The notes under the pieces: model-generated
The model's input: the letters and a program-made list of their open reading frames with translations, nothing else
Database searches by the model: none
Told to the model about the DNA's origin: nothing
Part shown: piece by piece, positions 1 to 7,713 of the stretch
Position numbering within the stretch: position 1 is the first letter of the stretch
Layout: each line of letters begins with the position of its first letter
Made by a program: the position numbers and the translations under genes
Origin: DASQBT01 sp049578545
Lineage (GTDB): Bacteria > Pseudomonadota > Gammaproteobacteria > Burkholderiales > Thiobacillaceae
Assembly: GCA_049578545.1 (NCBI GenBank)
Contig: JBAUMF010000002.1
Location: 1-23,711 of the forward strand
Direction: 5' to 3'
DNA length: 23,711 bases

Positions 1-4
1 GAAA

Positions 5-487
5 ATGATGATGCCCTGGATGGCCCAGGGCATGCACATGAACATCCGGGATGTGATGAATTACATGACCACCAAGTACAAAGCCAAGCCTGGATTGAGC
101 TTTGATGACGTGGTGGAATCCATGAAGTTGCGCGCCAATCAGTTGAACTTCAAGCTGGTGGGCACCAATCCCATGTGGAGAGACATCCAGGCGGTACTGG
201 GCGACACCACATCGCCGCGCATGGAAGTGTTCCAGTACTGCGATATTGCGGCCGGTCGTGAGGTCATGAAAATGGCCCCCGAGGCGATCGCGTTTCTGCC
301 TTGCCGCATCGCGGTCATGGAGGATGCGGACAAGAACATCTGGGTGTTGACCCTGGACTGGGACATTGCCTGGCTGGACTCCGTCAACGGTTCCATGGGC
401 CTCTCGCCCGAACTGGCAAAGATGGCGGTCGACATCCGGGACAAGATGGATCAGATCATGCGGGCCGCTGCAAATGGTGACCTATAA
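5..487 (+). CDS. DUF302-like protein, possibly 5'-truncated by the window
   Basis: The readable product is about 160 residues. Its middle and C-terminal part (roughly residues 35-125) has the layout of DUF302 proteins: a segment ending GTNPMWRDIQ, a central EVFQYCDIAAGREVM stretch, an aliphatic LPCRIAVME strand and a closing WVLTLDWDI strand. The DUF302 fold is known but its biochemical role is not settled. The frame is still open at base 2 and the first three codons are all ATG with no clear ribosome site visible, so the true start may lie left of the window. No signal peptide is seen in the visible part. It lies 86 bp upstream of, and on the same strand as, the exported repeat protein, so the two could be cotranscribed (inference). 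I am fairly sure the ORF is real and moderately sure of the family. Confidence 0.7.
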   Translation: MMMPWMAQGMHMNIRDVMNYMTTKYKAKPGLSFDDVVESMKLRANQLNFKLVGTNPMWRDIQAVLGDTTSPRMEVFQYCDIAAGREVMKMAPEAIAFLPCRIAVMEDADKNIWVLTLDWDIAWLDSVNGSMGLSPELAKMAVDIRDKMDQIMRAAANGDL

Positions 488-573
488 AAGCAAGCGCACG
501 GTGAGTTGAAACCATGACCATCGCTTTGTTGTGACTGCACAGCAAGTCATAAACCAACCCTCGAGGAGATAGT

Positions 574-1494
574 ATGAAAGTCCATGCCCTGCCCATTCTC
601 ACCCTCATCCTGGCAAGCGGTTCTGTCCAGGCCCAAAATGGTTATGAACCGATGATGAACCCCATGGCCTTTATGAATCCGACCGGCATGTTTAACCCGT
701 TGACCATGTTGACGCCAATGCTGGGGGCCGGCATGATGCCCAACCCGCAGCAATTCACAAACCCTTATCTCAATCCCTACATGAACCCAACGGGTGGCAT
801 GGGCAATTCCTTCATGAACCCGATGGGCGGCATGGGCAATTCCTATTTGATGCCACCCCAGGTTACCCCGGCTCAGAGCCCCAGCTTCTTTTCGATGATG
901 CCATTTCCGCAACAGGCCCCGGCTCAAGGCTATGGCGTTCCGGCTTATGGCGGCCCTGCCGGGCCCGCTCAGAGCCCCAGCTTCTTTTCGATGATGCCAT
1001 TTCCGCAACAGGCCCCAGCTCAAGGCTATGGCGTTCCGGCTTATGGCGGCCCTGCCGGGCCGGCTCCGAGCCCCAGCTTCTTTCCGATGATGCCATTCCC
1101 GCAACAGGCCCCGGCTCAAGGCTATGGCGCCCCAACGGGACCCACCCAAGGCAGCTTCATGCCATTCTTCCCGGCCGCACCGGCACCTCAACAGGCCACA
1201 GCCGCCCCGGCTCCGAGCCCCGGCTTTTTCCCGATGATGCCATTCCCGCAACAGGCCCCGGCTCAAGGCTATGGCGCCCCAACGGGACCCACCCAAGGCG
1301 GCTTCATGCCATTCTTCCCGGCCGCACCGGCACCTCAACAAGCCACAGCCGCCCCGACGCCAACCCCCCAGCCACCTGCCCCCAATATGTTTGACCCGTC
1401 AGCGTGGATGAAGATGTTTCCCAACTCCATGCCACCAAATCCAGCGACAAGCGGGGCGCCCCAACCTGCTCAGCCGGCGCCGGCAGCTCGGTAA
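574..1494 (+). CDS. Exported Met/Asn- and Pro/Gln-rich repeat protein
   Basis: This 306-residue protein has a clear Sec signal peptide: MKV, a hydrophobic core, then SVQA before Gln21. The start is backed by a GAGGAG site six bases upstream. The mature protein has no Cys and is of low complexity. Residues about 25-95 are rich in Met, Asn, Pro and Gly, with MNPM, NPT and GGMGNS motifs. Residues about 100-260 hold four tandem modules built on SPSFF(S/P)MMPFPQQ-APAQGYG; the two later ones add a PTGPTQG-FMPFFP-APAPQQATAA extension. The tail is PAPAAR. I do not recognise a named family. The composition suggests an extracytoplasmic structural or matrix protein; likeness to sulfur-globule envelope proteins, which are also exported and low in complexity, is speculation only. 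The gene ends before a strong terminator at 1568-1595. Confidence 0.8.
   Translation: MKVHALPILTLILASGSVQAQNGYEPMMNPMAFMNPTGMFNPLTMLTPMLGAGMMPNPQQFTNPYLNPYMNPTGGMGNSFMNPMGGMGNSYLMPPQVTPAQSPSFFSMMPFPQQAPAQGYGVPAYGGPAGPAQSPSFFSMMPFPQQAPAQGYGVPAYGGPAGPAPSPSFFPMMPFPQQAPAQGYGAPTGPTQGSFMPFFPAAPAPQQATAAPAPSPGFFPMMPFPQQAPAQGYGAPTGPTQGGFMPFFPAAPAPQQATAAPTPTPQPPAPNMFDPSAWMKMFPNSMPPNPATSGAPQPAQPAPAAR
871..1353 (+). repeat. In-frame tandem repeats (96 bp, expanding to about 147 bp)
   Basis: Near-identical copies start at 871, 967, 1063 and 1210. The first two are 96 bp (32 residues) and almost identical at the DNA level. The third and fourth share the first part of that unit and then carry a different extension, giving a period of about 147 bp. 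All copies keep the reading frame of the exported protein, as expected for expansion and contraction by slippage or recombination inside a coding region. Confidence 0.9.
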
Positions 1495-1567
1495 TTCGGG
1501 GAAATGGAGGAACGGATTGATAAACGCCTGCTCCGCCTGAATATGGGTTTCATGAGCGACACCGCAT

Positions 1568-1595
1568 AAAAAAGCCGGGTTTCCCGGCTTTTTTT
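1568..1595. terminator. Bidirectional intrinsic terminator
   Basis: AAGCCGGG (1572-1579) and CCCGGCTT (1583-1590) form a perfect 8-bp stem with a TTT loop. It is flanked by an A-run on the left and a T-run on the right, so it should work on both strands. It sits between the convergent repeat-protein gene and hemL. Confidence 0.9.
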
Positions 1596-1614
1596 GTTCG
1601 TGCAACTTCTACCA

Positions 1615-2895
1615 TTATTTCATATGGGCAAACGCTCGGTCTGCCGCGTTAACGGTGGCAGCGATGTCCGCCTCGCTGTGAGCCGCCGAGACAAACCCTG
1701 CTTCGAAGGCCGAGGGCGCAAGATAAACCCCTTCCTGAATCATGGCGTGGAAGAAGCGGTTGAAGCGATCCTTGTCGCATGCCATCACTTCGGCATAGGT
1801 CCGCGGCGGCATGGGGCTGAAGTACACGCCGAACATGCCACCGACACTAGCCGCGCTGAAGATTTCTCCCGCTTTGGCAGCTGCGCCGGCCAAACCTTCA
1901 ACCAGATTCAAGGTGCGTTCAGCCAGCCGATCATAAAAACCTGCTGCACGCGTGGCCTTGAGCGTGGCAAGCCCCGCTGCCACAGCGACCGGATTGCCTG
2001 ACAGCGTACCGGCCTGATAGACCGGCCCAACCGGAGCGAGCCGGTCCATGATATCGGCCCGGCCGCCGAACGCGCCGACCGCCATGCCGCCGCCAATAAC
2101 CTTGCCCAAGGTCGTCAGATCCGGGACGATGCCATACAGTCCTTGCGCGCCTTGCGGCCCAACACGGAAACCCGTCATCACTTCGTCAAAAATCAGCACC
2201 GCACCGTGCCGGGTGCAAAGATCGCGCAGACCTTCGAGGAATCCGGGTGCAGGTTGCACCAGATTCATGTTGCCTGCAACGGGTTCGACAATCACGGCAG
2301 CAATTTCGCTGCCGATTTTTTCGAAGGTGTGCTCCACCCCGGCAAGGTCGTTGTAGTCCAGCACCAGAGTTTGTGAAGCCACTTCGGCCGGCACCCCTGC
2401 CGAGGTCGGATTACCAAATGTCAGCGCCCCCGAACCTGCCTTCACCAGCAGGAAATCGGCATGGCCATGGTAGCAGCCTTCGAACTTGATGAACTTGCTG
2501 CGGCCGGTATAACCGCGCGCCAGCCGGATGGCACTCATCGTCGCTTCGGTGCCGGAAGAAACCAGGCGAACTTTTTCAAAGCCCGGCAGCAGACCGGTCA
2601 GCAGTTCTGCCATCTGCAATTCCAGCTCGGTGGGAGCGCCGAAGCTCAGTCCCAATGCCGCCTGCTCCTGAACCGCACGCACCGCATCCGGGTGCGCATG
2701 CCCCAGAATGGCGGGACCCCATGAGCCGACATAATCAATGTATTCGCGACCATCGGCATCCCATAGGCGTGACCCCTGACCACGCGCAAAGAAGCGCGGG
2801 ACGCCACCCACCGATTTGAAGGCACGCACCGGGGAGTTCACCCCACCCGGAATGACTTTCTGGGATTGTTCAAAAAGCTCGTGATTACGATCCAT
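1615..2895 (-). CDS. hemL: Glutamate-1-semialdehyde 2,1-aminomutase
   Basis: HemL is the PLP enzyme that converts glutamate-1-semialdehyde to 5-aminolevulinate, the last step of the C5 route to tetrapyrroles in the cytosol. The product is 426 residues, the same length as the E. coli enzyme. The PLP lysine is Lys265 in TTLGKVIGGGM. Other family blocks visible are SSGTEATMSAIRLARG (about 113-128), FEGCYHGHAD (138-147) and IFDEVMTGFRVG (about 235-246). The ATG start shares one base with the thiE stop codon (TAATG), so translation is probably coupled in a thiD-thiE-hemL operon. The gene is intact and ends close to the bidirectional terminator. The call is secure. Confidence 0.98.
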   Translation of the reverse strand: MDRNHELFEQSQKVIPGGVNSPVRAFKSVGGVPRFFARGQGSRLWDADGREYIDYVGSWGPAILGHAHPDAVRAVQEQAALGLSFGAPTELELQMAELLTGLLPGFEKVRLVSSGTEATMSAIRLARGYTGRSKFIKFEGCYHGHADFLLVKAGSGALTFGNPTSAGVPAEVASQTLVLDYNDLAGVEHTFEKIGSEIAAVIVEPVAGNMNLVQPAPGFLEGLRDLCTRHGAVLIFDEVMTGFRVGPQGAQGLYGIVPDLTTLGKVIGGGMAVGAFGGRADIMDRLAPVGPVYQAGTLSGNPVAVAAGLATLKATRAAGFYDRLAERTLNLVEGLAGAAAKAGEIFSAASVGGMFGVYFSPMPPRTYAEVMACDKDRFNRFFHAMIQEGVYLAPSAFEAGFVSAAHSEADIAATVNAADRAFAHMK

Positions 2896-3533
2896 TAGTT
2901 TTCCGATTCAATTTCAAAGAGAGCATTCAAACCATGGGCGGCTGCTTCCACGTCGGGCGCTTCGAACAAAGCCGAAATCACCGCGATGGCATCCGCCCCC
3001 GCATCAATCAAATCCCCGGCATTTTCCAGGGTAATTCCGCCGATCGCCACAATGGGCAGGGAGATTTCCCGGCTTGCTGCCAATAACAAAGACACATCCG
3101 CCCGCTTGGCCTGCGGCTTGGTCAGCGACGGAAAAAAACTGCCAAACGCGACATAATCTGCGTGCTGGCTTTGCGCTTTATGTGCCAGTTCCAGGCTTTG
3201 GTAACAGGACATGCCAACAAGCTTGCCTGGGCCAAGAATGATCCGTGCCTCATGCAGCGAACCATCATCCTGACCAAGATGCACGCCATCGGCACCAATC
3301 AAATCAGCCAGCCGCAAGTCGTCATTGATGATAAACGGGACACTGTACTGTCCGCACAGTTCCAGCAATTCACTGGCCTGCTCGTGACGCAGTGCCACAT
3401 CGCCGGTTTTTTCCCGATACTGCAGTACGGCCACACCCCCCTTCAGCGCAGCTTCACACAATGCCATCAAATGCTGTGTATCTGGAACTGCGGGTGTAAT
3501 GGCATAGACGCCGCCAATACTTGAAGCGCTCAA
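2895..3533 (-). CDS. thiE: Thiamine-phosphate synthase
   Basis: ThiE joins HMP-pyrophosphate and thiazole phosphate to make thiamine monophosphate. The 212-residue product shows the TIM-barrel family blocks in order: VYAITP (9-14), LQYREK (37-42), INDD (69-72), GVHLGQDD (83-90), GMSCYQSLE (107-115), FGSFFPSLTKP (130-140) and IVAIGGI (161-167). The start is TTG rather than ATG. It lies inside a TTGA overlap with the thiD stop, and a good GGAAGG site sits six bases upstream, so this start and translational coupling to thiD are well supported. The stop overlaps the hemL start by one base. The gene is a normal length for the family and no key residue is obviously missing. Confidence 0.96.
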   Translation of the reverse strand: MSASSIGGVYAITPAVPDTQHLMALCEAALKGGVAVLQYREKTGDVALRHEQASELLELCGQYSVPFIINDDLRLADLIGADGVHLGQDDGSLHEARIILGPGKLVGMSCYQSLELAHKAQSQHADYVAFGSFFPSLTKPQAKRADVSLLLAASREISLPIVAIGGITLENAGDLIDAGADAIAVISALFEAPDVEAAAHGLNALFEIESEN

Positions 3534-4354
3534 GAACTTCCTTCCGCCAACGGCTCACGGGCCCAGAAAAACCGCTCGGGAATATATTGCCCCATGCCAG
3601 GCCGAAATGCGGCTTTAAGGCTTTCATAGGTAAACTCCTGTGCCTCCCAGGCCGCCTTCGAGATGTCCTGACCGAAGGCCAGACTGGCCGCCAGCGCCGA
3701 AGCGAGGGTACAGCCGGAGCCGTGATAACTGCCAGCCAGGCGATCCCAGTTGTCCGTGCGAATCACTCCCTCATCCCCATGCAGCGTGTTTATAACGCGC
3801 ACGGTGTTTTCATGTGTCCCGGTGATCAGTATGTATTCGCAGCCCAGGGCAAGCAGCCGTTTGGCACAGACATCAAGCGCCGGGTCATCTTCATCATCGT
3901 CCTCCCAGGCAAGACGTCGGGCTTCCATGCTGTTGGGCGTCAGCACTGTGGTTTGCGGCAGCAGCATATCCTTCATTGCAGAAATCATGTCCTCCGATGC
4001 CAGTTCATCCCCGCGACTGGAGGCCAGCACTGGATCAAGCACCACCGGGATGTCGGGATAATCCGACAACACCTCTGCAATGGCCGCTATGGTCTCAATG
4101 CTGCCCAGCATGCCCAGTTTGAATGCATCCACCCGCATGTCCTCCAGCACCATCCTGGCCTGATCGGCCACCCATTCCGGGTCGATGGGCAGGACGTCAT
4201 CGACCCCACGGGTGTCCTGAATCGTCAACGCCGTAATCGAGGTCAAAGCATGACAGCCCATTGCCGACAAGGTCATCAAGTCAGCCTGAATGCCCGCGCC
4301 TCCGGTAGGATCAGAAGCAGCAAAGGAAAGCACAAGCGGTGGTATGGATTTCAT
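3530..4354 (-). CDS. thiD: Hydroxymethylpyrimidine/phosphomethylpyrimidine kinase
   Basis: ThiD phosphorylates HMP and then HMP-phosphate, supplying the pyrimidine half of thiamine. The 274-residue product has the ribokinase-like family signatures: FAASDPTGGAGIQADL near the N-terminus (11-26), VVLDPVLASSRGD (about 104-116), ILITGTHE (175-182) and the catalytic/anion-hole segment GSYHGSGCTLASA with Cys215. A short acidic insert, EDDDEDDPAL (about 151-160), is unusual. It is the first gene of a thiD-thiE-hemL operon; its TGA overlaps the thiE TTG start by four bases. Only 71 bp separate it from the divergent rubredoxin gene, and no TPP riboswitch is visible there. Confidence 0.96.
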   Translation of the reverse strand: MKSIPPLVLSFAASDPTGGAGIQADLMTLSAMGCHALTSITALTIQDTRGVDDVLPIDPEWVADQARMVLEDMRVDAFKLGMLGSIETIAAIAEVLSDYPDIPVVLDPVLASSRGDELASEDMISAMKDMLLPQTTVLTPNSMEARRLAWEDDDEDDPALDVCAKRLLALGCEYILITGTHENTVRVINTLHGDEGVIRTDNWDRLAGSYHGSGCTLASALAASLAFGQDISKAAWEAQEFTYESLKAAFRPGMGQYIPERFFWAREPLAEGSS

Positions 4355-4425
4355 GGCGGCGCCGGGAAAAGACCCGGTAAAATGCGAGCATCAGTTTTGG
4401 ATTTTATCCGATTCACGCCATTACC

Positions 4426-4608
4426 ATGACCGAAACGCCAAAATACAAATCCTGGATGTGTCTGCTTTGCGGCTATATATACGAAGAAGATAAGGGGGTC
4501 CCTGAAGAAGGCATCGCCCCCGGCACCCGCTGGGAAGATGTGCCCATCAATTGGACCTGCCCGGATTGTGGTGCTCGTAAAGACGATTTTGAAATGATTG
4601 AAATCTAG
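4426..4608 (+). CDS. Rubredoxin
   Basis: This is a complete 60-residue rubredoxin, a small cytosolic one-electron carrier with a single iron bound by four cysteines. The ligands are Cys12 and Cys15 in CLLCGYIY and Cys45 and Cys48 in WTCPDCGARKDDF. The usual aromatic core residues (Tyr17, Tyr19, Trp43, Phe near 55) are present. It is divergent from thiD across a 71-bp gap with two AT-rich TAAAAT-like blocks facing opposite ways (near 4378 and 4402), which could be overlapping divergent -10 elements (inference). A rubredoxin between thiD/hemL and the pil chemosensory genes is a gene order I recall from related betaproteobacteria. Its partner enzyme is not visible here. Confidence 0.97.
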   Translation: MTETPKYKSWMCLLCGYIYEEDKGVPEEGIAPGTRWEDVPINWTCPDCGARKDDFEMIEI

Positions 4609-4936
4609 GGCCGGTTCACCCTGTCCGGGTCCAGGGAAACGCTGATTTACCGGTCACTCCGAGGAATTCAACGACGGATGAACCCGGTCATGCATTGATT
4701 TCGGTCTGAACCGGTTTGCTTTCCCCAGCGTCACGCTCGCGGTCACAATGACGGGGAAATGCATGAACCCGTGTTTCCCAAACCTTCCTTGTGCAGCATC
4801 GTGCGCATGCAGCTCTGCCGCATCTGTGCACCAACTCTCCGACGAAAGGCAACCGGGCAAGACGGGATCCACCTAAAGTAATAAAACTCGACGCCGTTAT
4901 GAGTACTGTCTCGTCAATAACGGTGCAGAGTGGATT
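4609..4936. other. Gene-free interval with degenerate palindromes
   Basis: No convincing ORF is seen. A small stem, CCCTG (4619-4623) with CAGGG (4632-4636), could end the rubredoxin transcript but lacks a T-run. A longer imperfect hairpin pairs TTCCCC-ag-CGTCA (4721-4733) with TGACGGGGAA (4749-4758). ATGAACCCG occurs twice (4678, 4763). The pilG promoter must lie near the right end, but I cannot pick it out with confidence. Confidence 0.4.
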
Positions 4937-5341
4937 ATGGATGAAGTCAAAGGCCTGAAAGGCGTCAAGGTAATGGTGATTGACGATAGCAACACCATAC
5001 GTCGTAGTGCGGAAATTTTCCTCAATCAAGCCGGATGCGAAGTGATTCTTGCCCATGACGGGTTTGATGCGCTGGCCAAGATAGCGGACCACCAACCTCA
5101 TGTCGTGTTTGTTGACATCATGATGCCCAGGCTGGATGGTTATCAGACCTGCTCGCTGATTAAACGCAATACACGATATCGCGCTACGCCTGTTGTCATG
5201 CTCTCCTCCAAGGATGGACTGTTCGATCGGGCCCGTGGCCGGATGGTGGGTTCGGATGAGTATCTGACCAAACCCTTTACCAAGGACACCCTCTTGAGTG
5301 CCGTGCGCAATCACGCCAGCTCCGGAAGGGCCGCTGCGTAA
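4937..5341 (+). CDS. pilG: Twitching motility response regulator PilG
   Basis: PilG is a stand-alone CheY-like receiver of the Pil-Chp system and is linked to pilus extension. The 134-residue product has the acidic pair Asp16-Asp17 in VMVIDDSNTIRRS, the phospho-acceptor Asp60 in VFVDIMMPRLDGYQ and the conserved Lys112 in YLTKPF. Thr/Ser switch residues fall near VVMLSSKDG. There is no output domain. The start has only a weak ribosome site (AGAGTGG). It opens a five-gene plus-strand operon, pilG-pilH-pilI-pilJ-pilL. PilG rather than another CheY is chosen from the gene order and the IDDSNTIRRSAE segment, which is typical of PilG. Confidence 0.95.
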   Translation: MDEVKGLKGVKVMVIDDSNTIRRSAEIFLNQAGCEVILAHDGFDALAKIADHQPHVVFVDIMMPRLDGYQTCSLIKRNTRYRATPVVMLSSKDGLFDRARGRMVGSDEYLTKPFTKDTLLSAVRNHASSGRAAA

Positions 5342-5405
5342 GCGTTAATAAATATGATTATCTGACGTGGGCTGCTCATCACCCATTCAGTAAGCGGAGA
5401 AGATG

Positions 5406-5771
5406 ATGTCTATCAACCGAATTCTCGTCGTCGACGATTCACCCACCGAACGTTTCTTTCTTTCTGAATTATTGGTCAAGAATGGCTACCTGGTTAGCAT
5501 GGCCGAAAGCGGCGAAGAAGCAGTAGCACAAGCCAAGGCCTCCCACCCCGACCTCATCGTGATGGATGTAGTCATGCCCGGCATGAATGGTTTCCAGGCC
5601 ACCCGGGCTCTTTCCAAGGAAGACACCACAAAGAATATCCCGGTCATCATGTGCACGACCAAGGGTCAGGAAACGGACAAGGTTTGGGGGATTCGCCAAG
5701 GCGCAAAAGCCTACCTGGTCAAGCCCGTCAATCCGGAAGAACTATTGGGCCAGATCAAGGCCCTGGCCTAA
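5406..5771 (+). CDS. pilH: Twitching motility response regulator PilH
   Basis: PilH is the second receiver protein of the Pil-Chp system, usually linked to pilus retraction or to draining phosphate from the kinase. Two adjacent ATGs exist at 5403 and 5406. The GGAG at 5396-5399 is only three bases from the first but six from the second, so I place the start at 5406, giving 121 residues. Counting from 5403, the acidic pair is Asp11-Asp12 (LVVDDSPTERFFL), the phospho-acceptor is Asp55 (VMDVVMPGMNGFQ) and the conserved lysine is Lys107 (YLVKPV). The segment VIMCTTKGQETDKVWGIRQGA is typical of PilH. It follows pilG after about 60 bp and precedes pilI by 14 bp. Confidence 0.94.
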   Translation: MSINRILVVDDSPTERFFLSELLVKNGYLVSMAESGEEAVAQAKASHPDLIVMDVVMPGMNGFQATRALSKEDTTKNIPVIMCTTKGQETDKVWGIRQGAKAYLVKPVNPEELLGQIKALA

Positions 5772-5785
5772 CAATTGGTGCCTTC

Positions 5786-6295
5786 ATGTCCAAGAATTTC
5801 AGCCTAAAGGATTTTCAGAACCAGCTCACTCACCGACTGCAGACTGCGAGCAAACAGCCCGCAACCAGCTCCAGGCTGGGCTTCAAGGTGTCAGGTCACA
5901 ACTGGCTGGTTAATCTGGCGGACATCAATGAAGTCCTTCCCGTTCCCATCATTTTGCCTGTTCCCGGAGCCCGCAGCTGGTTTCGTGGCATAACCAATAT
6001 CCGCGGCAACCTTTATGCCGTAAGTGATCTAGGAGACTTCCTGTTTGGCAGGCCGGCCCAGGAATCCGCACGAAATCGGTTGTTGCTGGCCCATAACAAA
6101 CTGGGCGTCAATGCAGCGCTTCTGGTGGACCAAACCCTTGGCCTGAAGCACCTTACGCAGCTTACTGCGGAAACAAATGCGAGCGGATCACGCTATACCG
6201 CCGGCCAGTACAACGATACGGATGGGATAAGTTGGGTCGAACTTCACATGGCAACACTCTTGGCCGACGCGGACTTTATGGCAGCAGAAGCCTGA
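5786..6295 (+). CDS. pilI: CheW-like adaptor PilI
   Basis: PilI is the CheW-type coupling protein that links the receptor PilJ to the kinase ChpA/PilL. The 169-residue product has a CheW domain over most of its length: GFKVSGHNWLVNLADINEVLPVP (about 31-53), then WFRGITNIRGNLYAVSDLGDFL (about 64-85), where the NIRG loop is the family hallmark. The upstream frame stays open inside pilH, but an ATG at 5651 would overlap pilH heavily. The ATG at 5786 gives the normal PilI length and begins 14 bp after the pilH stop. The ribosome site at this start is weak, so translation may depend on the upstream gene. Confidence 0.92.
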   Translation: MSKNFSLKDFQNQLTHRLQTASKQPATSSRLGFKVSGHNWLVNLADINEVLPVPIILPVPGARSWFRGITNIRGNLYAVSDLGDFLFGRPAQESARNRLLLAHNKLGVNAALLVDQTLGLKHLTQLTAETNASGSRYTAGQYNDTDGISWVELHMATLLADADFMAAEA

Positions 6296-6328
6296 CACAT
6301 TAATCCAGAACACGAAGCGGGAACTCAC

Positions 6329-7675
6329 ATGGCAATCTCTCTACCCAGTTATAAAGCCCTGGCCGGGCGCAGCAGCGAAAAATCCGGCAATGAGCAACAC
6401 ACCACGATGATCATGCAGAACCTGCGCACGACTTCGGATCCGGAACGGGGCAGAACCCCTCTGGTCGGGCACCTGCCAATCGAGAAACAATACCTTTACA
6501 CAAGTGTTGCCCTGGTTTTGGCCCTGCTCACGACCGTTGGCTTCACCCTGTACCACCCGGATATTATTGGCTACTCGGCTGCCGCCTTCTTCGGCCTCTT
6601 CGCGATCGGCTTGCTGTTCCTGCTTGGCCAGATTGGCATCAATGAGTCCAAAGCCAAAGTCAGCAAGAGTGACGCTGAAAACCGGCGCACCCAGGAAGCC
6701 ATCCTTCGGCTGATGGACGAATTGGGCCAACTGTCCGAAGGCGACCTTACCATGCAGGCAACAGTCACTGAAGACATCACCGGTGCCATTGCTGACTCCA
6801 TCAACTTCACCGTGGATGAACTGCGTGATCTGGTGCGAGGCATCAACAACGCCACGAACCAACTGGATGCGGCGGCTCACCAGGCCAACGAAGTTTCCGA
6901 CAGACTTCAACAGGCCACACAGCGCCAGGTCAAGGAGATCGAGAAAACGTCCCAGGCTGTGGTCGAGATTTCACAATCGGTGCAACAGGTATCCAACAGC
7001 GCTGCGGAATCCGCCCGCGTTGCGAAGCAGTCCCTGACTGCTGCCGAGAAAGGCCAGCAGGCCGTACAAAATTCCATCTCCAGCATGAACGCGCTGCGTG
7101 AACAGATCCAGGAAACGTCGAAGCGGATCAAGCGGCTCGGCGAATCATCCCAGGAAATTGGTGAAATCGTTGAACTGATTTCCGACATTACCGAACAGAC
7201 CAACGTGCTGGCCCTTAACGCCGCCATTCAGGCGGCCTCTGCCGGTGAAGCGGGTCGCGGCTTTTCCGTGGTTGCGGAAGAAGTACAACGGCTGGCCGAA
7301 CGTTCAAGCGAAGCAACCAAGCAGATTGCCGCTATTGTCCGCACCATTCAGTCAGACACCCACGACACTGTAGCTGCCATGGAAACGTCTACCCAGGGTG
7401 TGGTGGAAGGCGCCAGATTGTCCGATGCGGCGGGTCAAACCCTGCAGGAAATCGGCCAGGTGTCGAAGAAACTGGCTGGCCTGATCAATGACATTTCCAA
7501 TGCCACCCACAGCCAGGCAGATGCGACAGCCAAAGTGGCGGAGACCATGCAGGACATCAAGAACATTACCATGCAGACAAGCGACGGCACGCAGCAAACT
7601 GCCAAATCCATCGGCGGTCTGGCCAAGCTGGCCGAAGATCTCAAGGGTTCCGTTTCCGGCTTCAAGCTGAGTTAA
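6329..7675 (+). CDS. pilJ: PilJ-type methyl-accepting protein lacking a periplasmic domain
   Basis: PilJ is the receptor of the Pil-Chp system in the inner membrane. This one has 448 residues, much shorter than the roughly 680 residues of P. aeruginosa PilJ. Residues 1-54 are a soluble N-terminal tail. Two hydrophobic helices follow (about 55-75 and 82-103), separated by only HPDIIG, so there is no room for the usual periplasmic sensing region. A HAMP-like stretch (about 110-175) leads into the signalling domain. Its hairpin tip has the PilJ-style block ITEQTNVLALNAAIQAASAG followed by EVQRLAERSSEATKQI. It lies between pilI and pilL, which fixes its identity. The frame is intact, so this looks like a true short form and not a broken gene. 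Confidence 0.9.
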   Translation: MAISLPSYKALAGRSSEKSGNEQHTTMIMQNLRTTSDPERGRTPLVGHLPIEKQYLYTSVALVLALLTTVGFTLYHPDIIGYSAAAFFGLFAIGLLFLLGQIGINESKAKVSKSDAENRRTQEAILRLMDELGQLSEGDLTMQATVTEDITGAIADSINFTVDELRDLVRGINNATNQLDAAAHQANEVSDRLQQATQRQVKEIEKTSQAVVEISQSVQQVSNSAAESARVAKQSLTAAEKGQQAVQNSISSMNALREQIQETSKRIKRLGESSQEIGEIVELISDITEQTNVLALNAAIQAASAGEAGRGFSVVAEEVQRLAERSSEATKQIAAIVRTIQSDTHDTVAAMETSTQGVVEGARLSDAAGQTLQEIGQVSKKLAGLINDISNATHSQADATAKVAETMQDIKNITMQTSDGTQQTAKSIGGLAKLAEDLKGSVSGFKLS

Positions 7676-7713
7676 TCCGGGTTCGCTTACTGACACTCCA
7701 CTAGGAAAATGCC

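Noticed and set aside
547..1341. Long minus-strand ORF (264 codons) opposite the repeat protein
   Set aside because: It is an antisense product of GC-rich, stop-poor repeats; the plus strand has a signal peptide and a good ribosome site.
871..1353. Regularly spaced repeats that might suggest a CRISPR array
   Set aside because: The units are 96-147 bp, lie head to tail without unique spacers and keep the reading frame of an exported protein.
4355..4425. TPP riboswitch before thiD
   Set aside because: Only 71 bp are available and no thi-box segments (CTGAGA, ACCTGATCTGG-like) are present; just a short CCGGG/CCCGG stem.
3521..4429. Plus-strand ORF of about 300 codons opposite thiD
   Set aside because: Shadow of thiD, which has full family motifs and operon overlap with thiE.
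5651..5785. Longer pilI starting inside pilH
   Set aside because: It would overlap pilH by 121 bp; the ATG at 5786 gives the normal CheW-like length.
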